Origin: Bacillota bacterium
GTDB lineage: Bacteria; Bacillota; Clostridia; Lachnospirales; Lachnospiraceae
Direction of reading: 5' to 3'
Length of the DNA stretch: 64,000 nucleotides
Assembly (NCBI GenBank): GCA_023409535.1
Contig: JAEYGZ010000032.1
Span: 1-64,000 of the forward strand
Part shown: piece by piece, positions 17,236-25,288 of the stretch
Layout: every line of letters begins with the position of its first letter
Numbering within the stretch: position 1 is the stretch's first letter
Position numbers and translations under genes: made by a program
Notes under the pieces: generated by a model
Seen by the model: only the letters and a program-made list of their open reading frames with translations
What the model was told of the DNA's origin: nothing
Databases searched by the model: none

Positions 17236-18128
17236 ATTCTGTTATCAATGATTCTTCCTACAAGAGGAACTCCATAACCAAAAGCACCTTCCTCGCAGCA
17301 TATTTTGGCGGAGAATACAGCGCCCTCCTTCATTGCCTCAACCAATACCTGGGACAGATCCATAGATACATCCGGTTTGATTTCTCCTTTTACATAAAGC
17401 TTCAGCAGATGTGCCAGAAAAGCAGCAAAGTAGGAATCGCCGGCGCCCATGGTATCAATGACATCCACAGCCTTTACAGCTTCGGTATAATAGAGCTGAT
17501 CACGATATAGCAGATAAGAACCGTCCTCACCAATGGTTCCCAGAACCACCGGTACACCAAGACTGGCTGCTTTCTTCATTTCCTGCTCACGTGCTTTCCC
17601 ATCTAAATGAGCGCAGGACATAATAGCGATTTTAATATGCGGACAGATTCTCCTCAGATATTCATCTGTCCAACGAAGAGAAAAATCAAATGCAATCGGT
17701 ACACCAGTTGCTTCTACTGCCTCCAGTTCATCTTCTATAAAAGAATTCAGATTTGTATAAATCAGATCAAATTCTTTCATATAAGCAAAATCATCTTTTG
17801 TAAAATCATATGGATGTTCAGAAGCAATGCCGCCACGATTTGAACCAATAAAGACACGATCTGTGCCATCAAGTGTTACGCAGGCAAAGCCATTCTCACC
17901 GGTATAATAGCGGCAATGGCTGATATCAACTTGCAGACTTTTCATTGTTTCCTGAATACAGGAAGCCACTTCATCCGAGCCAAACTTGCCTAAAAATGCT
18001 GCTGAAATATCATTCATTGTTGCATATACACATGTATTGATACACTGTCCGCCCGGATACATCTTTCCTCGAGAAAGATACTTGTCACATACATTATCAC
18101 CAATAGCCAGTATCTTTGCTTTTCTCAT
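17232..18128 (-). CDS. PfkB-family kinase, FrlD-like (first kinase of the operon)
   Basis: 298 residues. The opening AKILAIGDNVCDKYLSRG and PGGQCINTCVYATM match FrlD-type kinases. DTMGAGDSYFAAF near the C-terminus is the PfkB signature with the catalytic Asp. It is about 30 residues longer than the second kinase of the operon, with an insert around KLYVKGEIKPDVSMD. The gene follows the SIS deglycase by 29 bases and its stop overlaps the racemase start. FrlD and FraD phosphorylate the fructosyl C6 before the deglycase splits the product. With the SIS gene first in the operon and this kinase second, the pair likely forms the core pathway. A decayed relative lies at 19905-20009. Confidence 0.84.
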   Translation of the reverse strand: MRKAKILAIGDNVCDKYLSRGKMYPGGQCINTCVYATMNDISAAFLGKFGSDEVASCIQETMKSLQVDISHCRYYTGENGFACVTLDGTDRVFIGSNRGGIASEHPYDFTKDDFAYMKEFDLIYTNLNSFIEDELEAVEATGVPIAFDFSLRWTDEYLRRICPHIKIAIMSCAHLDGKAREQEMKKAASLGVPVVLGTIGEDGSYLLYRDQLYYTEAVKAVDVIDTMGAGDSYFAAFLAHLLKLYVKGEIKPDVSMDLSQVLVEAMKEGAVFSAKICCEEGAFGYGVPLVGRIIDNRI

Positions 18129-18157
18129 GGGTATCCCCCCTATCCTTCATCTTTTAA

Positions 18158-19168
18158 TTAATAAGAGACTTTCCACATGTAACGGCGAACGGAAAGCGGA
18201 TGTTTGCGCGCGTTTGCAAGCGCATGATTATAAATGTGATATACATTGTTAAAAAGAGAATGATTGAAGTAGTCCACAACAGATGCATTAATTGCAGACA
18301 GCCCTAGCTCCTTGGCATCCAGAACCTCTATTCTTTTTGCATAGGTTTTTAAGAATGTCAGTGCACGCTCGTCGAGAGCTCTGGTACTGCCTTCATTAAT
18401 CTGAATAACAAACGGACAGCTGTTATCAGTTACTTCAAAAGGGCCATGGAAGAATTCACCTGTATGAATGCTACTGGAGTTAATCCACTGCATTTCCATA
18501 AAGATACAAATGCTTTCCATATACGCTGCGCCATATCCCGCACCACTTCCCATTGTATAAATGAATTTATCATTTTTGTACTCCTCAGCAAAAGTAAGTG
18601 CACGATCAGCAACCTTTGCTCTTGCATCCAGGATGATACTGGTCATTAGTTCAAGGCCTTTTCTAAGATTATTATAATTTGCATAACCTTCCAGTTGATT
18701 TACGACCTCTGCTGCAACCATCACCGCACACATCGGTTTTTCTCCGGCATAATCAATACCACCCTCCAAATGACTCGGACTGGCATCAAATTCATAATTA
18801 ACAATGTAGTCACCGAATTCTACGATTTCAGACTGCTCCAACCAAGTCAAAATAATGACAGCAGCACCCTTTTCCTTCCCAAGCTTTGCTGCGGCAATTG
18901 TTTCCGGTGTATTACCTTTGTGACATGCCAGACAAAGAATAGAGTTCTCACCAATATCTCTGGGTATACTGTGTATAAATTCACTACTGTTGATCAGTGC
19001 GCTTCTAATCGTTGCACTTTCCCGCTCCATAAAAACCTTCGCTGGAATCAGTGCGCCAAAAGATCCGCCACAGCCAACAAAGTACAGAGCTTTTACTCCT
19101 CCGACTTCCTGTTTCTTTGAAATAATTTCTTCAATGATGTTTTTGATCTGATCTGCTTGTTTTACCAC
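18158..19168 (-). CDS. SIS-domain deglycase, FrlB/FraB-like
   Basis: 336 residues with two SIS domains. The first phosphosugar loop is VGCGGSFGAL, and the second domain opens with YTMGSGAGYGAAYMES. Glu219 and His235 are 16 residues apart, the same spacing as Glu214 and His230 that I recall as the catalytic pair of Salmonella FraB. HTGEFFHGPFE follows as in glucosamine-fructose-6-phosphate aminotransferase relatives. Such enzymes split a 6-phosphorylated fructosamine into glucose-6-phosphate and the free amino acid. The start is GTG at 19168 with AAGGAGG 8 bases upstream. It is the first gene of the operon, behind a strong promoter. Substrate preference (Lys, Asn, Asp) cannot be told from sequence alone. 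Confidence 0.85.
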   Translation of the reverse strand: MVKQADQIKNIIEEIISKKQEVGGVKALYFVGCGGSFGALIPAKVFMERESATIRSALINSSEFIHSIPRDIGENSILCLACHKGNTPETIAAAKLGKEKGAAVIILTWLEQSEIVEFGDYIVNYEFDASPSHLEGGIDYAGEKPMCAVMVAAEVVNQLEGYANYNNLRKGLELMTSIILDARAKVADRALTFAEEYKNDKFIYTMGSGAGYGAAYMESICIFMEMQWINSSSIHTGEFFHGPFEVTDNSCPFVIQINEGSTRALDERALTFLKTYAKRIEVLDAKELGLSAINASVVDYFNHSLFNNVYHIYNHALANARKHPLSVRRYMWKVSY

Positions 19169-19215
19169 TTTCGTAACCTCCTTGATGCATTTGTATTGAT
19201 TTGTATCTTAATGTA

Positions 19216-19226
19216 TGCAAACGTAT
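19216..19226. promoter_or_regulatory. Candidate GntR operator, copy 1
   Basis: TGCAAACGTAT occurs here, directly after the -10 box of the operon promoter, and again at 19876-19886 toward the regulator gene. Both are followed by GTATACC- or GTACC-like bases. Two nearby direct copies of ATTTGTAT (about 19187-19206) could be part of the same site. Binding by the divergent GntR protein is inferred. Confidence 0.45.
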
Positions 19227-19254
19227 TGTATACCTTAAAATACTTATATGTCAA
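19227..19254 (-). promoter_or_regulatory. Promoter of the glycated-amino-acid operon
   Basis: On the minus strand TTGACA (19254-19249) and TATACA (19232-19227) are separated by 16 bp, a near-consensus sigma-A promoter. The deglycase GTG is about 60 bases downstream. The candidate operator at 19216-19226 lies immediately downstream of the -10. Confidence 0.75.
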
Positions 19255-19400
19255 CATGAATTTTATAGTAATTTTACTATTTTTTAATTTTTATAATATT
19301 TTAAGGTATATAATTGTTTATATTTACCCAGAATATTTTTGCCAACATTTATAAATAAAAAATTATAACGTAAATTAACAATACTAAATAATACATTATG

Positions 19401-19437
19401 TTGTTTTATTGTCTATTATTAAGAGACAATAAAACAA
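19401..19437. promoter_or_regulatory. Perfect 14-bp inverted repeat before the BtpA remnant
   Basis: Arms 19401-19414 and 19424-19437 are exact inverted copies around a 9-base loop. AAAGGAGG begins 3 bases later. It may be an operator or attenuator of the lost gene that started at 19460. Confidence 0.4.
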
Positions 19438-19459
19438 TTCAAAGGAGGAAGCAACCATT

Positions 19460-19609
19460 ATGTGAACCTAAAAACTGTTTGGAGTCGAGAAACCAATTAT
19501 TGAACTGCTGCATCTGGATGCTCTGCCCGGAGATCCGGTATATTGCGGCGATTTGGAAACTGTGTTGGTGCATGCACGCGCAGACTTAAAACACTCCCCG
19601 CTCGGGTAG
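19460..19609 (+). pseudogene. Remnant of a BtpA/SgcQ-family gene
   Basis: A good ribosome binding site (AAAGGAGG, 19440) and an ATG at 19460 are immediately followed by a stop in that frame. One frame over, from 19478, the sequence reads FGVEKPIIELLHLDALPGD and then VYCGDLETVLVHARAD before a stop. KPIIxLLHLxxLPGDPxY is the N-terminal signature of the BtpA/SgcQ family of TIM-barrel proteins. Everything after the first 40 residues is gone and a terminator follows. The intact gene was probably part of this sugar-catabolism locus. Confidence 0.6.
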
Positions 19610-19638
19610 GTATAAACGCCTGAAGCAGGGAGTGTTTT
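19588..19638 (+). terminator. Terminator behind the BtpA remnant
   Basis: An 11-bp stem pairs 19588-19598 with 19628-19638, and the right arm ends in a run of T. The loop is long (29 bases). It now ends a transcript with no intact gene. Confidence 0.6.
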
Positions 19639-19875
19639 TCAGTATAGTATAATGTATATGTAAACAAGTATTTGCATTAAGGAAGAGAAATGTATTATAA
19701 TATTTACAAATGTATTATTGAGGTGTCAAGGCTGCCTTGAACGTTTCACATCCCCCTGCCAAATAGGTTATAATAGAGACATATCAAATGAAGGGGAATA
19801 CTGAGGTTTATTTTGAAATCATAGACCCTCCATTTCAACATTAGGCAGATGGACAGTCTAATAATCGCCTCCAGT

Positions 19876-19886
19876 TGCAAACGTAT
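19876..19886. promoter_or_regulatory. Candidate GntR operator, copy 2
   Basis: An exact second copy of TGCAAACGTAT, 660 bases from the first and about 210 bases before the regulator ATG. It lies beside the PfkB remnant, so it may be the promoter-proximal site of a lost operon or may serve autoregulation. Confidence 0.4.
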
Positions 19887-19904
19887 GTACCTCCTGGAAA
19901 TCAT

Positions 19905-20009
19905 TTATACCTTCGTCGCAAATGCCATAACATTAATGCACTGACCGGGTACGGACGTACTCATCCCAGCCAGGATGCCGATACCCTGAAGGATATCCTT
20001 TGCGGTGAT
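19905..20009 (-). pseudogene. Remnant of a third FrlD-like PfkB kinase
   Basis: The minus strand reads ITAKDILQGIGILAGM and then SVPGQCINVMAFATKV before a stop. PGGQCINTCVYATM is the matching segment of the intact kinase at 17232-18128, and the bases after the stop continue in another frame as MIS, matching NDIS. The similarity is short and the segment is clearly broken. It suggests an older copy of the locus was lost here. The remainder of 19640-20096 has no supported gene. Confidence 0.35.
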
Positions 20010-20096
20010 GAAAAGCAGGGATTTCAATGATATAGGTGACTTGAAATATTAGATATGGCACCTCAATTATGTATATTATAACGAGAGGGGAAATTT

Positions 20097-20813
20097 ATGT
20101 TACTGGATAATATGAGCGTAACACCTTTATATAAGCAATTGGAAGAAATGTTATTAACAGAAATTGAAAGAGGTGTACTCAAACCCGGAATACGTATTCC
20201 AACAGAAATTGAACTTAGTGAACAATATCATGTGAGCCGTGTCACTGTACGCAAAGCGCTAGCTGCTTTATCGGATGCAGGATACCTTGAACGAAAATCT
20301 GGAAAAGGTACCTTTGTTGCAGAAAAAAAGATGCAGCGGAATCTATCATCCACCGTTCTTAGTTTTACAGAAATGTGCCAATTGATGAATATGGTTCCTG
20401 GGGCAAAAACGCATAAAATAGCCTTGGAAGAGCCTACTCCCAAAGAAGCGGAACAAATGAATCTCAGCAAAGGTGAAAACATTATTGTGATAAAGCGCGT
20501 TCGTTATGCTGATGGGAAACCCATTATGCTTGAATGGAATAAGTTCCCGGAAACTTTTAATTTTCTATTCAACGAAAATTTAAACGATATTTCTCTTTAT
20601 GAGATCTTACGTACAAAATACAATATTAGCCTAGATCATTCTTCCAAAACCATAGACATCGTCTTTGCTTCCGCACAGGAGGCAAAAGCACTTGATATTA
20701 CCAAAGGCTACCCTCTGTTACGTATCAGCAGCGTGATTCGCGATTCATCATCTTCCTTTACAAACCTCTGTCTTCAGCTTTATATCGGAGATAAGTATAA
20801 AATCATCGTATAA
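20097..20813 (+). CDS. GntR-family regulator of the HutC/UTRA type (FrlR-like)
   Basis: 238 residues. The N-terminal winged helix spans about residues 8-75, with ELSEQYHVSRVTVRKAL as the recognition helix-turn-helix and GYLERKSGKGTFVAE as the wing. A UTRA ligand-binding domain fills residues 95-235. UTRA regulators of sugar-amine operons (FrlR, FraR, NagR) bind the phosphorylated sugar derivative and leave DNA. The gene is divergent from the operon across a 928-base gap with decayed genes. The start follows GAGAGGGG at 7 bases. Regulation of the minus-strand operon is inferred from position and from the repeated TGCAAACGTAT sites. Confidence 0.85.
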   Translation: MLLDNMSVTPLYKQLEEMLLTEIERGVLKPGIRIPTEIELSEQYHVSRVTVRKALAALSDAGYLERKSGKGTFVAEKKMQRNLSSTVLSFTEMCQLMNMVPGAKTHKIALEEPTPKEAEQMNLSKGENIIVIKRVRYADGKPIMLEWNKFPETFNFLFNENLNDISLYEILRTKYNISLDHSSKTIDIVFASAQEAKALDITKGYPLLRISSVIRDSSSSFTNLCLQLYIGDKYKIIV

Positions 20814-20959
20814 CTGTTGCAGCATGAAAAATACATTAGCAGACTTAATTCAAGAGGTGCCAATGCAACTTTAAGAACTGGAATTGACTTTTTTAGGTGC
20901 CGATGTCATATTTAAAAGCAGGAATTCAATCAAGTAATAATTTAAAAATTTGGATTAAC

Positions 20960-21010
20960 AAAAAAATGTCAAGCAAATCACATAGCTCGATTTGCTTGAT
21001 ATTTTTTTGT
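20960..21010 (+). terminator. Terminator after the GntR gene
   Basis: A 10-bp stem (20970-20979 with 20989-20998) is flanked by an A-run upstream and ATATTTTTTT downstream, so it could work in both directions. Confidence 0.75.
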
Positions 21011-21464
21011 TTCCAGTATTATCCCGTCGGTATTCAGTTAAAAGAAATGTTTTTATCGAAAGCACTTACTATAATCTTTCATATTACGAGAGTTTATTGA
21101 GGTATCTTACCGACTGTAAGTAAATTCGTATTCCATTTTGTTGATATTAGTGTTAAAATATGGTTAATAGAATTTCAAATTATAAAAGAAAAATCCTTAG
21201 GTAAGAAGCTAAACTCAGATAATAGCAATAACGGTAAACACATAATTTATATGGAGATATTCAAATTAATATCTATGGAGTTATTTAAGGCGTAGTACAG
21301 GTGCTAATAAAAAATGTATAGTAAAATAAAAAAGAGGTCAATCCTTTTCACAGGGACTCTCGTCTCACCGCTAAAGGAAGCACCTCTTACTATCAATAAA
21401 TATTATTTACTTTAATAACTAAAGTATACCTGTTTATTAAACTTCTGTCAAGAGGAGATTATCA
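21011..21464. other. AT-rich gap before the HEPN gene
   Basis: No gene is supported. A stretch at 21339-21398 has a weak AAGAGGT/ACCTCTT inverted repeat and an unusually GC-rich centre, possibly a terminator-like relic. The rest is AT-rich and featureless to my reading. Confidence 0.4.
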
Positions 21465-23249
21465 ATGTTAAAAAGAAACAATGATAGTAAGCTGGTCATA
21501 AATAACGTTCCAGAGGTGTGCATCCCGTTTTATCAGGTTTGGCAAGAACTTGTTGATGGGAGAACACTAGATGTATATCAATGCCGAGTTTTGACCTCTT
21601 TGAGTGCGCTAAAAGAATTAGATTCGATCATAGTGAAAACACTATCAGGGCTCTTTAATTCTGATGCGAATATAGAAGCTTGCCGAGAAGAAACATTATA
21701 CATCTTAAATCAAGATATTATTTTGGAACGACATAATAAGCCTATTTTAAATCGTTTGAGGGCTTCTCTCGGTAAAAAACCATCATCCACAGCTGAGAAA
21801 AATCGATTGTTACATCAAATCAGATATGCGCTAAAAGAGATTGATGCAACATATTTGGAAATTTCTTTAGAAGAGCTAAAAGCTAGTATTATAAGAAAAA
21901 ATGTTGGAGAAATAGAGAAATTCGCTAATATAGTTGCTAGTCAAGCAATATATAGCGGGTGGTCGTCACATGCATTATCTGATTTATTGCGTATTTTTCG
22001 CCAAGAGAATGAGTTTGATGCAAAGTGGGATAAATTTAAAACTGAATTGATCAACTTGACTGTAATTGAGCATCATGTACTTATAAACATTCCATTTCCA
22101 AATCAAAGCACCGCTGATCAAGAAGTCTCACTAAATTCTTTGAGTAAATTGGGCTTAAACATTAAAACATATGAACAAATAGTTACGGAGTTTGCAGAAG
22201 TTTCAGATATAAGGAATTTGACAAAATCAGGTAAACGGTATTTTCATGTTATCGTTAATGCGAAAGATATTTATGCTGCTTCTCATACGGCTATTACACA
22301 AATATCGGAACAGTTAAATCTTGCCAGCTTTTATAATTTAGTTAGTGCATGGGACTTGAAGTCGGTGGTAATTGTATCAATAAATTCGCAAAGCAAATAC
22401 CATCGCGAATTCACTGCTTCAGAATTATATGAGACTCATGATTATATAGATAGTTCTAGCAAAATTTTTGAGAATACACGTTTGATTTTCATAGATGAGA
22501 ATAAGCATGCCATTCGGGACAAACTACAGGGGTCTTTTGGATATACAAATATAAGCAGAGCATCTTTGTTTCAAGAAGAAAAGTATATGAATTTGTGGGT
22601 AGCATTGGAATCACTGGCACGTACTGATATGTATTCGGATATTATTTCAAATGTAAAAGAAACCGTACCAGCTGCAATGTCCTTGCGATATATTTATCGC
22701 GTTGTAAGAAATTTTGTTGAAGATTGTGGAAGATGTGGAATTAAGTTTGATTTTTCTGCGTGTTCTATTAATATGCAACAAGAGACAAAGCAAAAATTGG
22801 TTAGAGAAACCATTTACGTTTTACATGATTCTGTTTTGTTTTCCGAGTTGAAAGATAAATGCAAAGTGAATTCACTGTTAAGCCATAGAGTAAATATAAT
22901 ACGTTGTTTAGTAACCGATGTAGAGTATGCAAAAAGCAAAGTTGAAAACCATTATAAACGAGTTAATTGGCAAATTCAGCGGTTATATAGAATAAGAAAT
23001 GAAATTGCTCATGCTGCTTTACGAGAACAGGCATCATTAATTGTGTACATTGAGCATCTTTATGATTATCTTTCAACTTACATATCAGAAATTGTCACTT
23101 GTCTAACCGAAAAAGGGTTAGCAACCATTGAAGATGCTCTTTGTTCTATAAAGGACAATTACGATGTTTTTATTGCTTTGGCGATCAGCAATGATAAATC
23201 AATAGTTGAAGATAGTGTTCTAATGACAGGCATTATTAATTTGATTTAG
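21465..23249 (+). CDS. Large HEPN-domain protein, possible anti-phage RNase
   Basis: 594 residues, no membrane segment. The C-terminal part (about 365-540) reads as a helical HEPN domain. It has an NLWVALESLAR helix resembling the ApeA-type HEPN opening, and the motif Arg511-Asn-Glu-Ile-Ala-His516, which fits the R-x4-6-H metal-independent RNase site. The preceding 360 residues are not recognisable to me and may sense a phage component. Stand-alone proteins of this layout are often abortive-infection factors. AGAGGAG precedes the ATG. Base composition is more AT-rich than the flanking metabolic genes, which suggests transfer. It stands alone between two long non-coding stretches, with a tRNA-Gly 660 bases downstream. 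The HEPN call is by motif; the defence role is inference. Confidence 0.6.
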   Translation: MLKRNNDSKLVINNVPEVCIPFYQVWQELVDGRTLDVYQCRVLTSLSALKELDSIIVKTLSGLFNSDANIEACREETLYILNQDIILERHNKPILNRLRASLGKKPSSTAEKNRLLHQIRYALKEIDATYLEISLEELKASIIRKNVGEIEKFANIVASQAIYSGWSSHALSDLLRIFRQENEFDAKWDKFKTELINLTVIEHHVLINIPFPNQSTADQEVSLNSLSKLGLNIKTYEQIVTEFAEVSDIRNLTKSGKRYFHVIVNAKDIYAASHTAITQISEQLNLASFYNLVSAWDLKSVVIVSINSQSKYHREFTASELYETHDYIDSSSKIFENTRLIFIDENKHAIRDKLQGSFGYTNISRASLFQEEKYMNLWVALESLARTDMYSDIISNVKETVPAAMSLRYIYRVVRNFVEDCGRCGIKFDFSACSINMQQETKQKLVRETIYVLHDSVLFSELKDKCKVNSLLSHRVNIIRCLVTDVEYAKSKVENHYKRVNWQIQRLYRIRNEIAHAALREQASLIVYIEHLYDYLSTYISEIVTCLTEKGLATIEDALCSIKDNYDVFIALAISNDKSIVEDSVLMTGIINLI

Positions 23250-23860
23250 AGTCATATATAAAATCTATGTTAAATTCTTTTATGTTTATATATTGTTTTG
23301 TTAAGGAGCAGGTATGTTATTTTTTGCAATCTTCAACTAGTGCTTGGAAACAGCGTGAGTAGTTCGGGATTGGTTTAGGTTATAAGAAGTTCAACAATAT
23401 AGTAACAGAATAATTGGTGGAGAGGAAGGGAACGTAGCTAAAGGATTATTACCGGAGAGGCGCTTCAAAGATTTGTTTTCAAGCAATGAATGTAATTTTT
23501 ATTATAATGGTTTCGGTGAGTATTTTAAGAATATAAACATTTAGTACTTAATAATTGAAAAAATAGCATAAGCTAAGGGAAAATAATCGCCTTCGTGTCA
23601 AATACCATTCTATATATTAAATAATATAAAATAGGAGCCTCCCCTCGGCCGCCTATCCTGGCTACCAAACGGTGCTAATCTTTATGATTTGTCGCCTTTT
23701 AGCCACCCAACTTGTTACTGGCGGCTAATTCTATTTGATCATATTTGACGATACCTGACGATCAGAAAATCACCACCCATTAAGCGGTATACCACTCAAC
23801 CCCAGATGTTACCGCACTTCCGCCACCTATCCTGGCGACTATCGCCTCCCCATATGACAC
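23250..23860. other. Non-coding stretch between HEPN gene and tRNA
   Basis: A 45-codon plus-strand frame around 23405-23541 (RIIGGEEGNVAKGLLPERRF in its middle) has protein-like composition but no start and no family I know; it may be debris. Two short copies of CCTATCCTGGC (about 23652 and 23826) sit in GC-richer sequence. No intact gene is supported. Confidence 0.4.
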
Positions 23861-23861
23861 A

Positions 23862-23895
23862 TAAAAAGAGCATCAGCCCACAAGCTGATGCTCTT
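23862..23895 (-). terminator. Terminator of the tRNA-Gly gene
   Basis: On the minus strand a 12-bp stem (23895-23884 with 23878-23867) is followed by TTTTTAT, starting 12 bases after the tRNA 3' end. Confidence 0.85.
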
Positions 23896-23906
23896 AATCA
23901 TTCTAC

Positions 23907-23977
23907 AGCGGATAACGGGAATCGAACCCGCATCTCAAGCTTGGGAAGCTCGCATTCTACCACTGAACCATATCCGC
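23907..23977 (-). tRNA. tRNA-Gly, anticodon CCC
   Basis: The minus strand folds into a cloverleaf of 71 bases. The acceptor GCGGATA pairs with TATCCGC. The anticodon stem CGAGC/GCTTG (one G-U) encloses the loop TTCCCAA, giving anticodon CCC for GGG codons. The T arm GCGGG-TTCGATT-CCCGT is canonical. The discriminator base is T and CCA is not encoded. A terminator follows directly. Confidence 0.93.
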
Positions 23978-24219
23978 ATAGTTCTATTTTAATTACAATT
24001 TCAAAAAAGTCAATAACAACCGTACTAATTTAAGACTAAAATTTCAGAATATGGCAATAATTAAAAGTGCGATAAAAGAGAAAGGACAGGGGTTCCGGGT
24101 GAGGTTATGTCCAGAGGCAGTTTTTGTATATATATGGCTGCAAAATAATTTCACCATGTACGCAACGGAGGTATAAATAAAATATTATCTGAGAAGAATA
24201 TGTTTTGAGGTGATTAACA

Positions 24220-25131
24220 GTGAAAAAGAACAAATTTACCGAGTTTTTCAAAGGAAAAGGTTATTATGTGTTATTATTTGTCGGCGTAATAGCAATTGCC
24301 GCCGTAGCAGTCATCGGTTCCCAGATAACATCCAACTCAAACAATGAGAATAATCTGGTGGATATCAACGATACGGATAATAACTTAGCAGCCGGGGAAG
24401 AAGACACCGAACTGGCTGAAAATAACCCGGTTTCAGAAGGGATTGTTGATAATGGCACTTCTGAAGACATAGCTGCAAATGATGACACCACAAATAATGC
24501 TGTGGCTGAGGGCGACGATGCACAGGATGTCGCAGGAAATGGGCCTGAATTAGAGGGCTATGATGAAGATAATGTATCAAACTCAGACGGTGAAGATATG
24601 CTGGCTGATACAGGTGAGGCGGATGAGGTTGCGCAGGTTGAGGATACCGTGGAGGCAAGTACATCGACAGCTCAGAATGAAACTAATGATACGGTTGAGA
24701 GTCTTTCCTTCAGCGTTGATGAAGGGCTTATGTGGCCGGTTCAGGGTAATGTTATTATGGACTACAGTGTGGATCACACCGTTTATTTTGCGACTCTGAT
24801 GGAGTACAAAATAAATCCCGCCATTATTGTTGACGCAGAGGTTGGCGATGAGGTAAAGGCAGCAGCCACCGGTGTTGTAACAAAGGTCGAGGAAAAAGCA
24901 GACAATGAAGAGACCGGTCTTACCGTAACGATGAATATCGGTGACGGCTATAGCCTGGTATATGGTCAGCTGTCTGATGTAAACCTTAAGGTTGGCGATC
25001 TGGTTCAGGAAGGCGATGTCATCGCTACTGTAGCAGAACCCACAAAATATTACTCCGTCGAGGGAAGCAATCTGTACTTCCAGGTCCTTCAGGATGATCA
25101 GACTGTAAATCCTATGTTGCTGCTTCGTTAA
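24220..25131 (+). CDS. SpoIIQ-like membrane-anchored LytM (M23) protein, catalytically degenerate
   Basis: 303 residues. One N-terminal membrane helix (about 15-34) is followed by a very acidic, low-complexity linker of some 120 residues and a LytM/M23 domain from about residue 170. The domain keeps the fold markers AEVGDEVKAAATGVV and LKVGDLVQEGDVIA. The metal ligands, however, are replaced: the usual H-x-G-x-D is NPAIIVD, the HLS-type His reads YGQLS, and the LHFE His is Tyr in NLYFQV. SpoIIQ, with SpoIIIAH, links forespore and mother cell during engulfment, and some versions lack catalytic residues. The start is GTG at 24220 after GAGGTG. A terminator follows at 25205. Assignment to SpoIIQ rather than another LytM protein is likely but not certain. 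Confidence 0.65.
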   Translation: MKKNKFTEFFKGKGYYVLLFVGVIAIAAVAVIGSQITSNSNNENNLVDINDTDNNLAAGEEDTELAENNPVSEGIVDNGTSEDIAANDDTTNNAVAEGDDAQDVAGNGPELEGYDEDNVSNSDGEDMLADTGEADEVAQVEDTVEASTSTAQNETNDTVESLSFSVDEGLMWPVQGNVIMDYSVDHTVYFATLMEYKINPAIIVDAEVGDEVKAAATGVVTKVEEKADNEETGLTVTMNIGDGYSLVYGQLSDVNLKVGDLVQEGDVIATVAEPTKYYSVEGSNLYFQVLQDDQTVNPMLLLR

Positions 25132-25204
25132 TAAAAAGGATTTCGATAAAGGAAGTATCTTCTTATTAGCTGCGGTAGTTAAAATGAAAAATGATATGAA
25201 TAAC

Positions 25205-25255
25205 GGGTGAGGGTGACTTTAACAGCTGTAATAAAGTCTTCCTCACCCTATTTTG
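25205..25255 (+). terminator. Terminator of the SpoIIQ-like gene
   Basis: The outer stem pairs 25205-25212 with 25241-25248. A second inner stem (GACTTTA/TAAAGTC) continues it, and TATTTT follows. Confidence 0.7.
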
Positions 25256-25263
25256 AAAAAAAA

Positions 25264-25288
25264 AGGAGCACATCCATGGATGCGCTCC
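25264..25288 (-). terminator. Terminator of niaR
   Basis: An 11-bp stem (25288-25278 with 25275-25265, one mismatch) begins right after the niaR stop. On the minus strand it is followed by eight T residues. Confidence 0.85.

Noticed and set aside
23648..23837. Two copies of CCTATCCTGGC, considered as recombination or attC-like sites
   Set aside because: Only 11 bases repeat, there is no core structure, and no integrase is nearby.
23907..23977. tRNA-Gly as attachment site for an element carrying the HEPN gene
   Set aside because: I found no second copy of the tRNA 3' end in the window and no integrase.
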